Under the pieces are notes generated by a model. That model was not told the DNA's origin. It ran no database searches and was given only the letters and a program-made list of their open reading frames with translations. A stretch of 64,000 bases of DNA from contig NZ_JABBGI010000017.1 in the NCBI RefSeq assembly GCF_012927325.1, positions 57,259 through 121,258 of the forward strand, written 5' to 3'. The stretch is from Chryseobacterium antibioticum. Lineage in GTDB: Bacteria > Bacteroidota > Bacteroidia > Flavobacteriales > Weeksellaceae. Below are positions 8,661 to 17,373 of the stretch, in pieces (within the stretch, counting starts at the first letter, position 1; each line of letters opens with the position of its first letter). The position numbers were made by a program, and so were the translations under genes.

Positions 8661-10868
8661 TTATTCTTTCCTTTCTTCCTCCTTTTTATCAACCATATTT
8701 TTTATAATATTCTTCAGTCTTTGGAAGGTAAATGAACTCAATAATAAAATAACCCCCAATATAATAAATGCAGTAATTCTTGAAATATTATCCATCTGCC
8801 ACACATCATAGCTGTAAAGTTTCAGGACCGTAATTCCGATCAATATAAAGCCGATTCTACTGTATTCGGGGATATTCTTTTTTAAGCTTATATAGATAAA
8901 GATACTGGCCAGGACGGTCCATATAATGGGAAGGTAAAGGATGTTGAAATGTTCCCTTACTTTGTACAGATGCGACATGTCTTTTACAGAACTCACAATA
9001 TAAGTATTATAAAACCCACAGCTTATTGCAATAACAAGTGTTACAGAAATGGCCAAGTAAGAGGCGTTGGTTTTATAGAAATCCTTAATAGAAGCAATGT
9101 TCCATAAAACATAAACAAAGGGAATCCAGTGAAGCAGGTGGATCATGTAAAAACCGAAAGTCAGTTTTTTCTGTAAAACGGCCATCACGACTTCTGAGGC
9201 CACAAATGAAGCATTGAAAGCGATCAGGATAAAGAATAAATAAATCATACCCGTTTGGATAATCCCTTCAATAGCCAGTTTTTTTCTGAAAAGGATCAGT
9301 ACAAATAGGTAATAGATGCTGAATAGAAGCCCAATGCTTGTAATGGCTGGCCAATGCCTATCTGAAATGTGATAGATAATCTCCAAAAGAAGGGCAATAT
9401 ATATAATTCCATAACTTACTATAGCAAAGAGGTTTTCAAAAAAGTGATCTTCCCTTTTTTCGGACTCATTAATTTTCTTTAATAAAAATAGATTGAGAAT
9501 GGTGGTGGCAACGGTAACAAGGCTGGTTAGAAATACGGGATTAAACACCAAACTCATGTCCTTGGCATTGAAGTATTCCGACCAAGTCATGATCTGTGCA
9601 ATAATGACTAGAGGAAACAGAACATAAAAGCATGTTTTGAAAATGCTGTGGCCACTTTTTTTCCAGATATAAAGAAGAAGTGTTGCTTCTACTGCCCAAA
9701 CGCTTGTAATAAGATGAGCTTTGAACTGAAGCGCCACTGCGATCGTAACAAGGCTGATCGTTAATGCTGCAAAAATAGAATAACTGAAACCAAAACTTTT
9801 CTTTCCATATTCTTTTACCAGGAGCAGACCATTAACAACTGCAAAAAGAAGCGGGAAAATAATAACCGGTTCGTAGTTTAATGTTTTAAAGGTATAGATC
9901 AGACCGATAATACTTGAAAAATTGATGAGCACAAGCATTAAAGTATCCCATGACGAAAGTGTCTTTTTTTTGAAATAATCCTGAAGTGCAAAAATGTAGA
10001 AAATAATATAACTGATGATGTAAAAAACAATACTAAGCAGTTCAGTCTTTTCCGAAGTCCAGTAAAAGAGATAAATACTTGTGAAAGCATAAGCCGTCCA
10101 TCCCACGCTTTTCCAGTGTTTAAGATAGGAGGTGGCAAGCATGCCAATATTTAGGAGGGTCAGATACGTGAAAAGGAAAAGATAATTACTCTGTCCCGTA
10201 CTGATCATCAGCGGAGCGGAAAATCCTCCGAGCATTGCAAAAATGATTAATATCTCACTTTTATAATAATACGCGAGGACAATAGAAACGATGGTGACCA
10301 AAGTCGTTATGACAAAAGCTGTATTCTGGGTAAATAAATGATATTCCTGAAAAGCAATTGTTGTCGTAAAATATAAGACTGCAATTCCGCCTCCTGTGAT
10401 AATAGAGGCAAAAACAGCATAGTTCTTTCTGAAAAAATGCCCGGCTACCATGATTCCGGCGCCTGCAGCAAGGCCTATTCCTGCTCTTGCGGTTTCTCCG
10501 ATCCAGTTTTTGTCGATGGCATATTTTACAAAATAGCCTATTCCCAGAACCAGTGTGAAAATACCGATGATTGTCAGGATATTTTGCTTTAAAAAGTCAA
10601 AAACAGGTTCCAGCCAGTCTTTTTGAGGGGATGGAGCGTTGATGTTGATTTCCTCATGGGTTTGAACATTCTGTACCTGTTGGGGTGTTCTGATGAGTTC
10701 TTCTGACTCCTGTTTTTCTTGCTGCGGGACTGCTCTGTCTTGCTGAGGTTGGGTAATTTTAAATTGTAAATCAGAAACTTCTTTCTCCAGTCTTCTGATC
10801 TTATTATTCAGATTGTTGAAGATAAAGATGATCCCTATAATTAATATCGTCAGGAGAATTTCACTCAT
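8661..10868 (-). CDS. DUF2339 family multi-pass membrane protein
   Basis: 735 residues. An N-terminal membrane anchor is followed by a coiled-coil-prone segment (NNKIRRLEKEVSDLQFKI) and a Gln/Pro-rich linker to about residue 80; the rest is a dense series of roughly twenty hydrophobic helices. This matches the DUF2339 family, which is common in Bacteroidota and Proteobacteria and has no established function. The start ATG at 10868 has no upstream alternative in frame that adds family sequence. It appears to be transcribed alone. Confidence 0.8.
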   Translation of the reverse strand: MSEILLTILIIGIIFIFNNLNNKIRRLEKEVSDLQFKITQPQQDRAVPQQEKQESEELIRTPQQVQNVQTHEEININAPSPQKDWLEPVFDFLKQNILTIIGIFTLVLGIGYFVKYAIDKNWIGETARAGIGLAAGAGIMVAGHFFRKNYAVFASIITGGGIAVLYFTTTIAFQEYHLFTQNTAFVITTLVTIVSIVLAYYYKSEILIIFAMLGGFSAPLMISTGQSNYLFLFTYLTLLNIGMLATSYLKHWKSVGWTAYAFTSIYLFYWTSEKTELLSIVFYIISYIIFYIFALQDYFKKKTLSSWDTLMLVLINFSSIIGLIYTFKTLNYEPVIIFPLLFAVVNGLLLVKEYGKKSFGFSYSIFAALTISLVTIAVALQFKAHLITSVWAVEATLLLYIWKKSGHSIFKTCFYVLFPLVIIAQIMTWSEYFNAKDMSLVFNPVFLTSLVTVATTILNLFLLKKINESEKREDHFFENLFAIVSYGIIYIALLLEIIYHISDRHWPAITSIGLLFSIYYLFVLILFRKKLAIEGIIQTGMIYLFFILIAFNASFVASEVVMAVLQKKLTFGFYMIHLLHWIPFVYVLWNIASIKDFYKTNASYLAISVTLVIAISCGFYNTYIVSSVKDMSHLYKVREHFNILYLPIIWTVLASIFIYISLKKNIPEYSRIGFILIGITVLKLYSYDVWQMDNISRITAFIILGVILLLSSFTFQRLKNIIKNMVDKKEEERKE

Positions 10869-10910
10869 TCTTTAGTTTTCATCAAATATAAAGCAAATGT
10901 TTGTAACGCT

Positions 10911-10949
10911 AAAAAATTAATCCATCACATATTCTGTGATGGATTAATT
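10911..10949 (-). terminator. terminator of the 240-residue surface protein gene
   Basis: Perfect 14-base stem AATTAATCCATCAC/GTGATGGATTAATT (10915-10928 with 10936-10949), 7-base loop, and an A run at 10911-10916 that reads as a T tract on the minus strand. Confidence 0.85.
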
Positions 10950-10973
10950 GTGCAGAGTGATTAATTGTATTTG

Positions 10974-11696
10974 TTAATTAGAAACTTTGTAGATATAGAA
11001 AGACCCAACACTTGCTCCCAGTAATCCAACATCAAGAGCAGAAGATCCTGTAAGTCCAAACGAGATTTTGTCTCCGGCTTGGAAGCTGTACAGAGAATTA
11101 ATGGTGCTTTCTGAAATCGTTAAGCTTAATACAAGTGGAATGGTAAGTCCACTAAATACACGGCTGTCAATAAGAGTTCCCACTCCGGCTCTGTCTCTGA
11201 AGATACCGATTCCTGGAGTATTGGTAAGGATGGCAGCCTGAAGACCTGATCCATAACGGAACGAAAACCCTACCTGATAAACACCGTTAGATGGTATGAT
11301 AAAAGTATTATCAGTATCGGAGAATAACGCAGCGGATCCCACTGATCTTTCAGCAGCTAAAAAGTTAACGGCCCTAAATCCTGTAGGGAATAGGCCTAAA
11401 CTTAAAAGAGAGATTCCTGTAGTTTTTTTAGCAGCATAAACAGATGTATTGGTACCAGACGCAGCTGTAGCGGCATCAATAATGACCTGTGGGTCTACTT
11501 TGGCAACTTGAAATGTTCCTTCGTTCATTGCCATGATGGTATATCCAGGTAAAGCTGGTGTCATAGGGATGTCACGGATCTTCATAGTTCCGTTTACGTC
11601 CAGTGTAGCGGATGGATTAGCTGTATTTATCCCGACTTGGGAAAATGCGCTAACTGCCGATAAAGCTAAAAATAAGCTGTAGATTTTGGCTTTCAT
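10974..11696 (-). CDS. secreted surface-type protein, C1q/TNF-like C-terminus suspected
   Basis: 240 residues with a signal peptide ending at FSQ. The mature protein starts with VGINTANPSATLDVNG, a motif common at the N-terminus of Bacteroidota surface proteins and phage-fibre-like proteins. The C-terminal half (FIIPSNGVYQVGFSFRYGSG, later LYSFQAGDKISFGL) resembles the jelly-roll of C1q/TNF-like domains. I infer an exported structural or adhesive protein; no enzyme motif is visible. Strong own terminator downstream. Confidence 0.65.
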   Translation of the reverse strand: MKAKIYSLFLALSAVSAFSQVGINTANPSATLDVNGTMKIRDIPMTPALPGYTIMAMNEGTFQVAKVDPQVIIDAATAASGTNTSVYAAKKTTGISLLSLGLFPTGFRAVNFLAAERSVGSAALFSDTDNTFIIPSNGVYQVGFSFRYGSGLQAAILTNTPGIGIFRDRAGVGTLIDSRVFSGLTIPLVLSLTISESTINSLYSFQAGDKISFGLTGSSALDVGLLGASVGSFYIYKVSN

Positions 11697-12023
11697 GAGT
11701 AAGTCTTTTTTAGTTAGTTTTCAGGATTTATAATGCAAAAATCATGCCTTATTTGTGGTTTGTTTAACTATATGTGAATAACTTTAAGAATAATTTAAAC
11801 GTATGTTTGTTTTTTCATTATATGTTATTCGTAATATAGTTATGTGTTGTTATTTTGTAAATATAAATCGTCAGTAAAAGTAAATATTTTATTTTAATAT
11901 TTCTCAATTTTATGATTAATTAATGTGCAAAAATCTTTCATAATGTCAGTGTTTCTGAGATATTATGGAGCCGTTTTGTCCGTTATCTCTATAAATGTGA
12001 TATTTAGACGTGGGATTATTAAC
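11697..12023. other. intergenic region upstream of the surface protein gene
   Basis: Very AT-rich, no open frame of interest. A GATTTTTG sequence on the minus strand near 11738-11745, one base off the TAnnTTTG consensus, could be the promoter of the surface protein gene. Nothing else seen. Confidence 0.4.
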
Positions 12024-12051
12024 AAAAAAACACTGCCTATTAGAGCAGTGT
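12024..12051 (-). terminator. terminator of pheA
   Basis: ACACTGC/GCAGTGT hairpin (12030-12036 with 12045-12051) followed on the minus strand by a run of seven T (A run at 12024-12030). Confidence 0.8.
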
Positions 12052-12074
12052 CACTGGAGTAAGATGAATATTTG

Positions 12075-12923
12075 TTAACTTTCAAGAAGGAATTCTTTGT
12101 AATTTCCAAGGAAATCTACTTCTGCATTGATCGATTGAAGCTCCAAAAGTGCATTGCCATGCAGTATATTTTTCCATTTTCCAGCTACATTGATAAAGAA
12201 GAAATAATTCCCAAGACCTGTTTTTAACGTTCTGGATTCAATTTTGCTGAGGTTCATTTTTCGCCAGGCAAAAACCGAGAGAACCTGATGAAGGCCTCCG
12301 GGATGATCCTCAGGAAGATTGATAAGCATACCCGATTTTTCTCCCAAAACCTCAAGGTGGTCATTCTCATATTTTGTCTGATTTTTAGAAATCACAATAA
12401 ACCGCGTGTGGTTCTGCTCGAAATCCTGAATGTTTCTGTTGACTATTTTCAGTCCATATAAATTGGCGGCAAACTGATTGGCAACCGCAGCAATTTTAAG
12501 ATCTTTATTTTCGGAAACATATTTTGCAGCTGCAGCGGTGGATGAAAAATCCTGCCTCGCTGTTTCTTTGTATGTGGTATCCAGAAAATGGAAGCTTTGC
12601 GCCAAAGCCTGTGGATGGGAATATATTTTGTCAATATCCTCGATGTTGTTCTCCGGATGGATCATCAGGTGGTGGGCAATAGGCATTACGCCTTCTGCTT
12701 CTATTTTAATGGACGGTGTTTTATATAAATAATCCAGTGTCATAGAAACAGTCCCTTCGATAGAATTTTCCAGGGGAACTACTGCTTTTTCAGCTTCTCC
12801 GGTATCAACGGCATTAAAGCAGTCCAGAATATTAGCCTGCGGCAGAAGTTCCCCATCCGGAAAAAGCTGTGTGGCCGCAAGCTGAGTGAAACTTGCATGA
12901 GGGCCCAAAAATGCGATCTTCAT
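12075..12923 (-). CDS. pheA: prephenate dehydratase
   Basis: Converts prephenate to phenylpyruvate in phenylalanine synthesis. The 282-residue protein begins MKIAFLGPHASFT, has the NSIEGTV region near 68-74 and the catalytic-region Thr in HTRFIVIS, and ends with an ACT regulatory domain (LPEDHPGGLHQVLSVFA, then IESRTLKTGLGNYFFF, the ESRP-like allosteric phenylalanine site). No chorismate mutase domain is fused. The frame runs to 12980, but family sequence begins at the ATG at 12923, and a CATCTTTG promoter-like sequence lies at 12970-12977. Confidence 0.93.
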   Translation of the reverse strand: MKIAFLGPHASFTQLAATQLFPDGELLPQANILDCFNAVDTGEAEKAVVPLENSIEGTVSMTLDYLYKTPSIKIEAEGVMPIAHHLMIHPENNIEDIDKIYSHPQALAQSFHFLDTTYKETARQDFSSTAAAAKYVSENKDLKIAAVANQFAANLYGLKIVNRNIQDFEQNHTRFIVISKNQTKYENDHLEVLGEKSGMLINLPEDHPGGLHQVLSVFAWRKMNLSKIESRTLKTGLGNYFFFINVAGKWKNILHGNALLELQSINAEVDFLGNYKEFLLES

Positions 12924-13052
12924 ATGTAGTATATATAATTGTAGATAATATTTAGAATGGTTTGAAGTGCAAAGATGCAAATTAGTTTAAAAACAAACAT
13001 CTTTAATTAACGGGATGTAGTCTCTCACCTCTAATCTGCAACCTAAAACCTG

Positions 13053-13463
13053 CTACCTGTTCCAGTTCTCTTCAATAAGTTTCATCAGGAAGTCCGGACA
13101 TTTGATGATTTTATTAGTTTTTGCATCTAAAAAGAATAGAGTAGTGGATGCTTCCGTGATTTTAGCACCCTCTTCATTGAAGATTTCATAGTCAAATTCA
13201 ATTCTTACCCCCGGGATTTTTTTAACATACGTATGAATTTCTAATTTTTGATCATACAGGGCCGGAAGGATATATTTAATTTTATATTCCGAAACAGGAA
13301 GCCAAATTCCTTGGTTTTCAATTTCATCGTATGACATTCCGATGTTTCTGAAGAGTTCTACTCTGCCAATTTCCAAGTACTCTGCATAGTTCCCGTAGTA
13401 TACGTATTTCATAGGGTCTGTTTCTCCGTAACGTACTCTTATTGAGTGAGTTGTATGTATCAT
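13053..13463 (-). CDS. acyl-CoA thioesterase, YbgC/4-hydroxybenzoyl-CoA type hotdog fold
   Basis: 136-residue single hotdog domain. RVRYGETDPM (residues 9-18) contains the Asp16 expected to be catalytic in YbgC-type thioesterases, followed by YYGNYAEYLEIGR. The exact acyl-CoA is unknown. I use the ATG at 13463 rather than 13484 because a TATATTTG promoter element at 13486-13493 would overlap a longer transcript start. It is divergent from dnaA. Confidence 0.85.
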   Translation of the reverse strand: MIHTTHSIRVRYGETDPMKYVYYGNYAEYLEIGRVELFRNIGMSYDEIENQGIWLPVSEYKIKYILPALYDQKLEIHTYVKKIPGVRIEFDYEIFNEEGAKITEASTTLFFLDAKTNKIIKCPDFLMKLIEENWNR

Positions 13464-13485
13464 TTTTAGTCTGTATTTATGCATA

Positions 13486-13493
13486 CAAATATA
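13486..13493 (-). promoter_or_regulatory. promoter element of the thioesterase gene
   Basis: TATATTTG on the minus strand, matching TAnnTTTG, 22 bases before the ATG at 13463. It ends only one base before the longer alternative ATG at 13484, arguing against that start. Confidence 0.55.
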
Positions 13494-13599
13494 TTTTTAA
13501 ATAATCAATACCTGCAATATTTTTTTTTGAAAAGAAAAAATTGGACCTTTGTCTTCCTTCTACAAAAAGTACTAACTAAGATTTAATCGGGGCATAAAT

Positions 13600-15054
13600 A
13601 TGGATGAAAATTTAATGATGATATGGCAGAAGTGCCTCCAGTTCATGCGGGATAATTTGAACGCAGCTGAAGACAATTCTGATCTTAAGAAGCTTGAAAA
13701 ATCCTTCGATATGCTATTCGATAAGGTACAGCCACTTTCTTTGGTTGACAATAACCTTACACTAATAGTGCCGAGCGATTTTTACAAGGAATATATTGAG
13801 GATAATTACCTGTCCCTGCTTTCTGCTGCCCTGAAGAAAAATCTTGGAAAAGGAGTGAAATTATGGTACTCAGTAATGGAAAACAGGCCTACCGGAGAGG
13901 AAAAGCCAGTGACAATGAATATGAAGGGGAAGAGCGTTCCTACACCAAAAATGCAGGAAACAATGCCGCAGGGATTCTCTGCAAATATCGTAAACCCTTT
14001 TGTAGTTCCGGGAATAAGAAAAGTCAATATAGATTCGAACCTTAAATCGGACTATTCTTTTGATAATTATATAGAAGGAGAAAGTAATAAATTTGCTGCT
14101 ACGGTAGCGAGATCAATCGCTAAAAGACCAGGAGCAACCGCTTTTAACCCATTATTTCTTCACGGAGGATACGGCGTTGGAAAGACCCACTTGGGACAGG
14201 CTGTAGGTCTTGAAGTAAAAAGTCAGTTTCCGGATAAAGTAGTTCTTTATCTTTCTTCCGAAAAATTCATCCAGCAGTTCATTTCTGCTGCGAAAGCTCA
14301 CAAACAGACGGAGTTTGCGAACTTTTACCAGATGGTAGATGTTTTGATCATTGATGATATTCAGTTCCTGTCAGGTAAATCTGCTACACAGGACAGTTTC
14401 TTCCATATCTTTGATCATCTTCATCAGAACGGAAAACAGATCATTCTTACCTCAGATAAGGCACCTGCAGATATCATGGATATTCAGGAAAGAATTGTTT
14501 CCCGTTTCAAATGGGGACTTTCTGCTGAGATCAAATCTCCGGATCTTTCTACAAGAAGACAGATCATCGTAGATAAACTAAGCAGAGACGGAATCGTTCT
14601 TCCGGGTGATATGCTTGACTTCCTTGCAGCTGAAGCTAAAACCAATGTAAGAGAGCTTATCGGGGTGATCAACTCTGTAATTGCTTATTCTACGGTTTAT
14701 AAAACAGACTTAAGTCTTGAATTACTGAAAGATACCATCAGTAAGATTGCAGCTAACCAGAAGAAAGTTATCAATATTCCTTACATTCAGGAAGTGGTAT
14801 GCGATTATTTTGGAATCAAAAAAGAACAGCTTCTTTCTAAAACCAGAAAAAGAGAAATTGCCCTCCCAAGACAATTGGCGATGTATTTCTCAAAAGAGCT
14901 AACGAATGCTACCTTTACAAAGATCGGTGAGGAAATGGGCGGAAAAGACCATTCAACGGTAATGTACGCTTGTGATACCATTAAAGATGTATCAAAAATT
15001 GATAAAGAAGTAAAGAAGTATGTAAAAGATCTTGCGGAAAGAATCAAAAAATAG
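13600..15054 (+). CDS. dnaA: chromosomal replication initiator protein DnaA
   Basis: Initiator ATPase that binds DnaA boxes and opens the origin. 484 residues with all four domains: N-terminal interaction domain (1-85), a linker to about 145, the AAA+ domain with Walker A HGGYGVGKTH at 188-197 and Walker B LIIDDIQ near 249-255, and the C-terminal DNA-binding helix-turn-helix with the signature GGKDHSTVMYA. The upstream spacer (13494-13599) has no TTATNCACA box, so no origin is evident beside it. Confidence 0.97.
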   Translation: MDENLMMIWQKCLQFMRDNLNAAEDNSDLKKLEKSFDMLFDKVQPLSLVDNNLTLIVPSDFYKEYIEDNYLSLLSAALKKNLGKGVKLWYSVMENRPTGEEKPVTMNMKGKSVPTPKMQETMPQGFSANIVNPFVVPGIRKVNIDSNLKSDYSFDNYIEGESNKFAATVARSIAKRPGATAFNPLFLHGGYGVGKTHLGQAVGLEVKSQFPDKVVLYLSSEKFIQQFISAAKAHKQTEFANFYQMVDVLIIDDIQFLSGKSATQDSFFHIFDHLHQNGKQIILTSDKAPADIMDIQERIVSRFKWGLSAEIKSPDLSTRRQIIVDKLSRDGIVLPGDMLDFLAAEAKTNVRELIGVINSVIAYSTVYKTDLSLELLKDTISKIAANQKKVINIPYIQEVVCDYFGIKKEQLLSKTRKREIALPRQLAMYFSKELTNATFTKIGEEMGGKDHSTVMYACDTIKDVSKIDKEVKKYVKDLAERIKK

Positions 15055-15195
15055 AAATCATTTAATCTGAATAAATTGAAATGGAGAATAGTTTTATTCT
15101 TCATTTTTTATTTAGTTTTGTTGCTGAGTGTTATGATTTCACACCTTTAATTGTCTTATGTATAAATCATTTAATCTTTCAATTAAAAATAAGAT

Positions 15196-15645
15196 ATGAA
15201 AATATTGATGGTCTGTCTCGGGAATATTTGCAGAAGTCCTGTAGCGGAAGGAATTATGAAGACGAAGCTCCCAGAAAATTTTTTTGTAGATTCGGCAGGA
15301 ACAATTTCTATGCATAAAGGGAAGCACCCGGATAAAAGAGCTATAAAGACTGCTGCGAACCATCATATTGATATTTCAAATCAGAAATCAAGACCGATTA
15401 CCAAAGCTGATTTTGAGAACTTTGACAAAATCTATTGCATGGATATAGATGTGTACGAAGATGTGATCTCAAAAGCGAGAAATGAAGAACAGCGCCAGAA
15501 AGTGTCATTATTTTTGGACGCTTCGGGTGATCATAAAAATGCCGAAGTTCCGGATCCTTACTGGGGAAATATGGATGATTTTGAAGAGGTTTTCCAGTTG
15601 CTGGACAGAGGTTGTGATGTCATTAAGAACCAAATCCTATCATAA
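15196..15645 (+). CDS. low-molecular-weight protein tyrosine phosphatase
   Basis: Cytosolic phosphatase acting on phosphotyrosine. The P-loop CLGNICRS (Cys7 nucleophile, Arg13) is at the N-terminus and the general-acid loop PDPYW carries Asp120. 149 residues is normal. The next gene starts one base after its stop codon, so the three genes 15196-16850 form one tight operon behind dnaA. Confidence 0.93.
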   Translation: MKILMVCLGNICRSPVAEGIMKTKLPENFFVDSAGTISMHKGKHPDKRAIKTAANHHIDISNQKSRPITKADFENFDKIYCMDIDVYEDVISKARNEEQRQKVSLFLDASGDHKNAEVPDPYWGNMDDFEEVFQLLDRGCDVIKNQILS

Positions 15646-15646
15646 T

Positions 15647-16150
15647 ATGAAAACATTAATTCTCCTGCTTTTTTTAAGCTTTAACTTTTCTTTTGCCCAA
15701 ACTCAGGACGAAACTGCGATCCGTAAACTCATGGATGATTTTATGCAGTGCATCAAAACCAGAGATGAAGCGAAATTTGCGTCCTTATTTCAAGAGCCTG
15801 TACTTTGGACAGGGATTTATAAGGACAGAACTCAGGCCAAGCGTTTGGAAAAAAATCCGAAAGCTGAGTACTACTTTACAGATGATTATAAAGCCTTTAT
15901 CAGAAGCTTTAAAGATGATAAATCTGAAGAAAAATTTGATAATATAAAAATCATTGAAGACGGAGCTATTGCCTCTGCTAATTTTGATTACAGCTTCTGG
16001 TATGATGGGAAAATGGAGAATTGGGGAAAAGAAATCTGGACCTTGATGAAAATCCACGGAACATGGAAAATTACCTCAGTTACTTTTTCTATGGATCTTA
16101 CGGAATATTTCCCTCAACCTTCACCCAAAGAAAGAACTAAAAAACAATAA
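15647..16150 (+). CDS. secreted NTF2-like (SnoaL/DUF4440-type) protein
   Basis: 167 residues with a signal peptide (MKTLILLLFLSFNFSFAQ). The mature part fits an NTF2-like cone fold: a helix with AIRKLMDDFMQCIKTRD, then a strand-rich half ending WTLMKIHGTWKITSVTF. Such exported proteins are frequent in Flavobacteriia and mostly uncharacterised. The frame is open further upstream inside the phosphatase gene, but the ATG at 15647 gives the signal peptide. It is sandwiched between the phosphatase (1 base) and the methyltransferase gene. Confidence 0.75.
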   Translation: MKTLILLLFLSFNFSFAQTQDETAIRKLMDDFMQCIKTRDEAKFASLFQEPVLWTGIYKDRTQAKRLEKNPKAEYYFTDDYKAFIRSFKDDKSEEKFDNIKIIEDGAIASANFDYSFWYDGKMENWGKEIWTLMKIHGTWKITSVTFSMDLTEYFPQPSPKERTKKQ

Positions 16151-16151
16151 A

Positions 16152-16850
16152 ATGCTTTTTTTACTCCCAGCCTATTTATCTGAAAATACTTCTATTGCTC
16201 ATTTCTCGCCCGTTCTGAAAGACTATATCATGCAGACGGATTACTTTTTTGTAGAAAATGAAAAAACAGCCAGAAAGGTTGTTAAATTCTTTGCTCCGGA
16301 AAAGAAACAGTCCGACTTAAAGTTGTTTTTATTGGACAAATACACCGAAAATGCTGATATCAAAGAAGCTCAGAGTCTGATGCTGCAAGGACAGGATTTT
16401 GGATTGCTTTCCGAAGCAGGTCTCCCATGTATCGCGGATCCCGGAAACCTGATCGTGAAATGGTGTCACGAAAAAAATATCAGAGTGATCCCTGTTTCAG
16501 GCCCTTCGTCAATTATTCTTGCCTTGATTTCCAGTGGATTTAATGGGCAGGAATTTACATTCCATGGTTACCTTCCGATCGATAAAAGTGAAAAGAAAAA
16601 GCAGATCCAGCGCCTTGAAAGCTTGGTGCAGCAGACCGGATATTCCCAAATCTTTATGGAAACTCCGTACCGGAATAATCCGCTTTTTGAAGACCTGACC
16701 AAATTTTTATCCCCCAATACAAAGCTTTGTATCGCAGCGAATATCAACGATCCTGAGCATGAATTTATTCAGACAAAAACCATCAACGACTGGAAAAAAG
16801 CAAAGCCGGAACTTCACAAAATTCCTGCAGTATTTGTGCTGGGGAAATAA
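16152..16850 (+). CDS. RsmI-like SAM-dependent methyltransferase (tetrapyrrole methylase fold)
   Basis: 232 residues. The sequence has the hallmarks of the rRNA 2'-O-methyltransferase RsmI fold: YFFVENEKTARK, GLLSEAGLPCIADPG and the PVSGPSSIILAL motif. It is shorter than RsmI (about 286 residues), lacking the C-terminal domain, and Bacteroidota usually have a full-length RsmI as well, so it may be a paralogue with another target. The ATG begins one base after the stop of the preceding gene. Confidence 0.85.
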   Translation: MLFLLPAYLSENTSIAHFSPVLKDYIMQTDYFFVENEKTARKVVKFFAPEKKQSDLKLFLLDKYTENADIKEAQSLMLQGQDFGLLSEAGLPCIADPGNLIVKWCHEKNIRVIPVSGPSSIILALISSGFNGQEFTFHGYLPIDKSEKKKQIQRLESLVQQTGYSQIFMETPYRNNPLFEDLTKFLSPNTKLCIAANINDPEHEFIQTKTINDWKKAKPELHKIPAVFVLGK

Positions 16851-17373
16851 ATAGAGGACTGGAAATGCAAAACTATCCTTTTTGATTCTTTCGGGTTTAC
16901 ATTTCTTAATTTCATCTCTTAACACTGATTGATGCTCTAAAAAGAGTCGGCGATCGGTGGTTTTGCTATGTCTGAATTTGAAGATTATTCTTAATTAAAT
17001 CATTATTTAGTTTGATTTATTGGCGTAAATACATTATGTTGATGAATATTAATTATAATTATGTTTATTTTATTTAATTTTTAATTATATGTGTAGATTT
17101 TAATATGTTTTATTAAATTTGAGTATTGCTTTAACGAATTCCGTTTACCACGCTTCAATAGCTAATGTCAGGAGTCCTTCGGGTTTTATAACTTGTGAAA
17201 TTCTCGGGCAAATTCTTTAGGATGTTCACTGACATTATTCAATCGCACACAAGTTTGTATTGAGATAGAAATAATGGTTTTCTCCAGTATTTCTTTATGA
17301 GTCTGATATGAGATAGGGTTGGATCTGTCCTTCAGATTAGCTGACAAACATCAAACACCTTAAATAATTAAAT
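16851..17373. other. 523-base intergenic region upstream of the AA10 gene
   Basis: Strongly AT-rich in the middle (17000-17120). The right third contains the possible gene remnant on the minus strand listed separately (17186-17362). No hairpin terminator for the methyltransferase operon and no TAnnTTTG element close to 17374 could be picked with confidence. Confidence 0.4.
17186..17362 (-). pseudogene. possible 3' remnant of a lost gene
   Basis: The minus strand is open for 58 codons without any Met and ends with a protein-like tail (…NNVSEHPKEFAREFHKL and stop). An in-frame stop precedes it at about 17363-17365. Composition is that of a soluble helical protein rather than random AT-rich sequence. 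No family recognised. It could equally be chance, or part of the regulatory region of the AA10 gene. Confidence 0.25.

Noticed and set aside
8581..8811. 76-codon plus-strand frame at the end of the DUF2339 gene
   Set aside because: Mostly antisense to the coding end of that gene and without family-like sequence.
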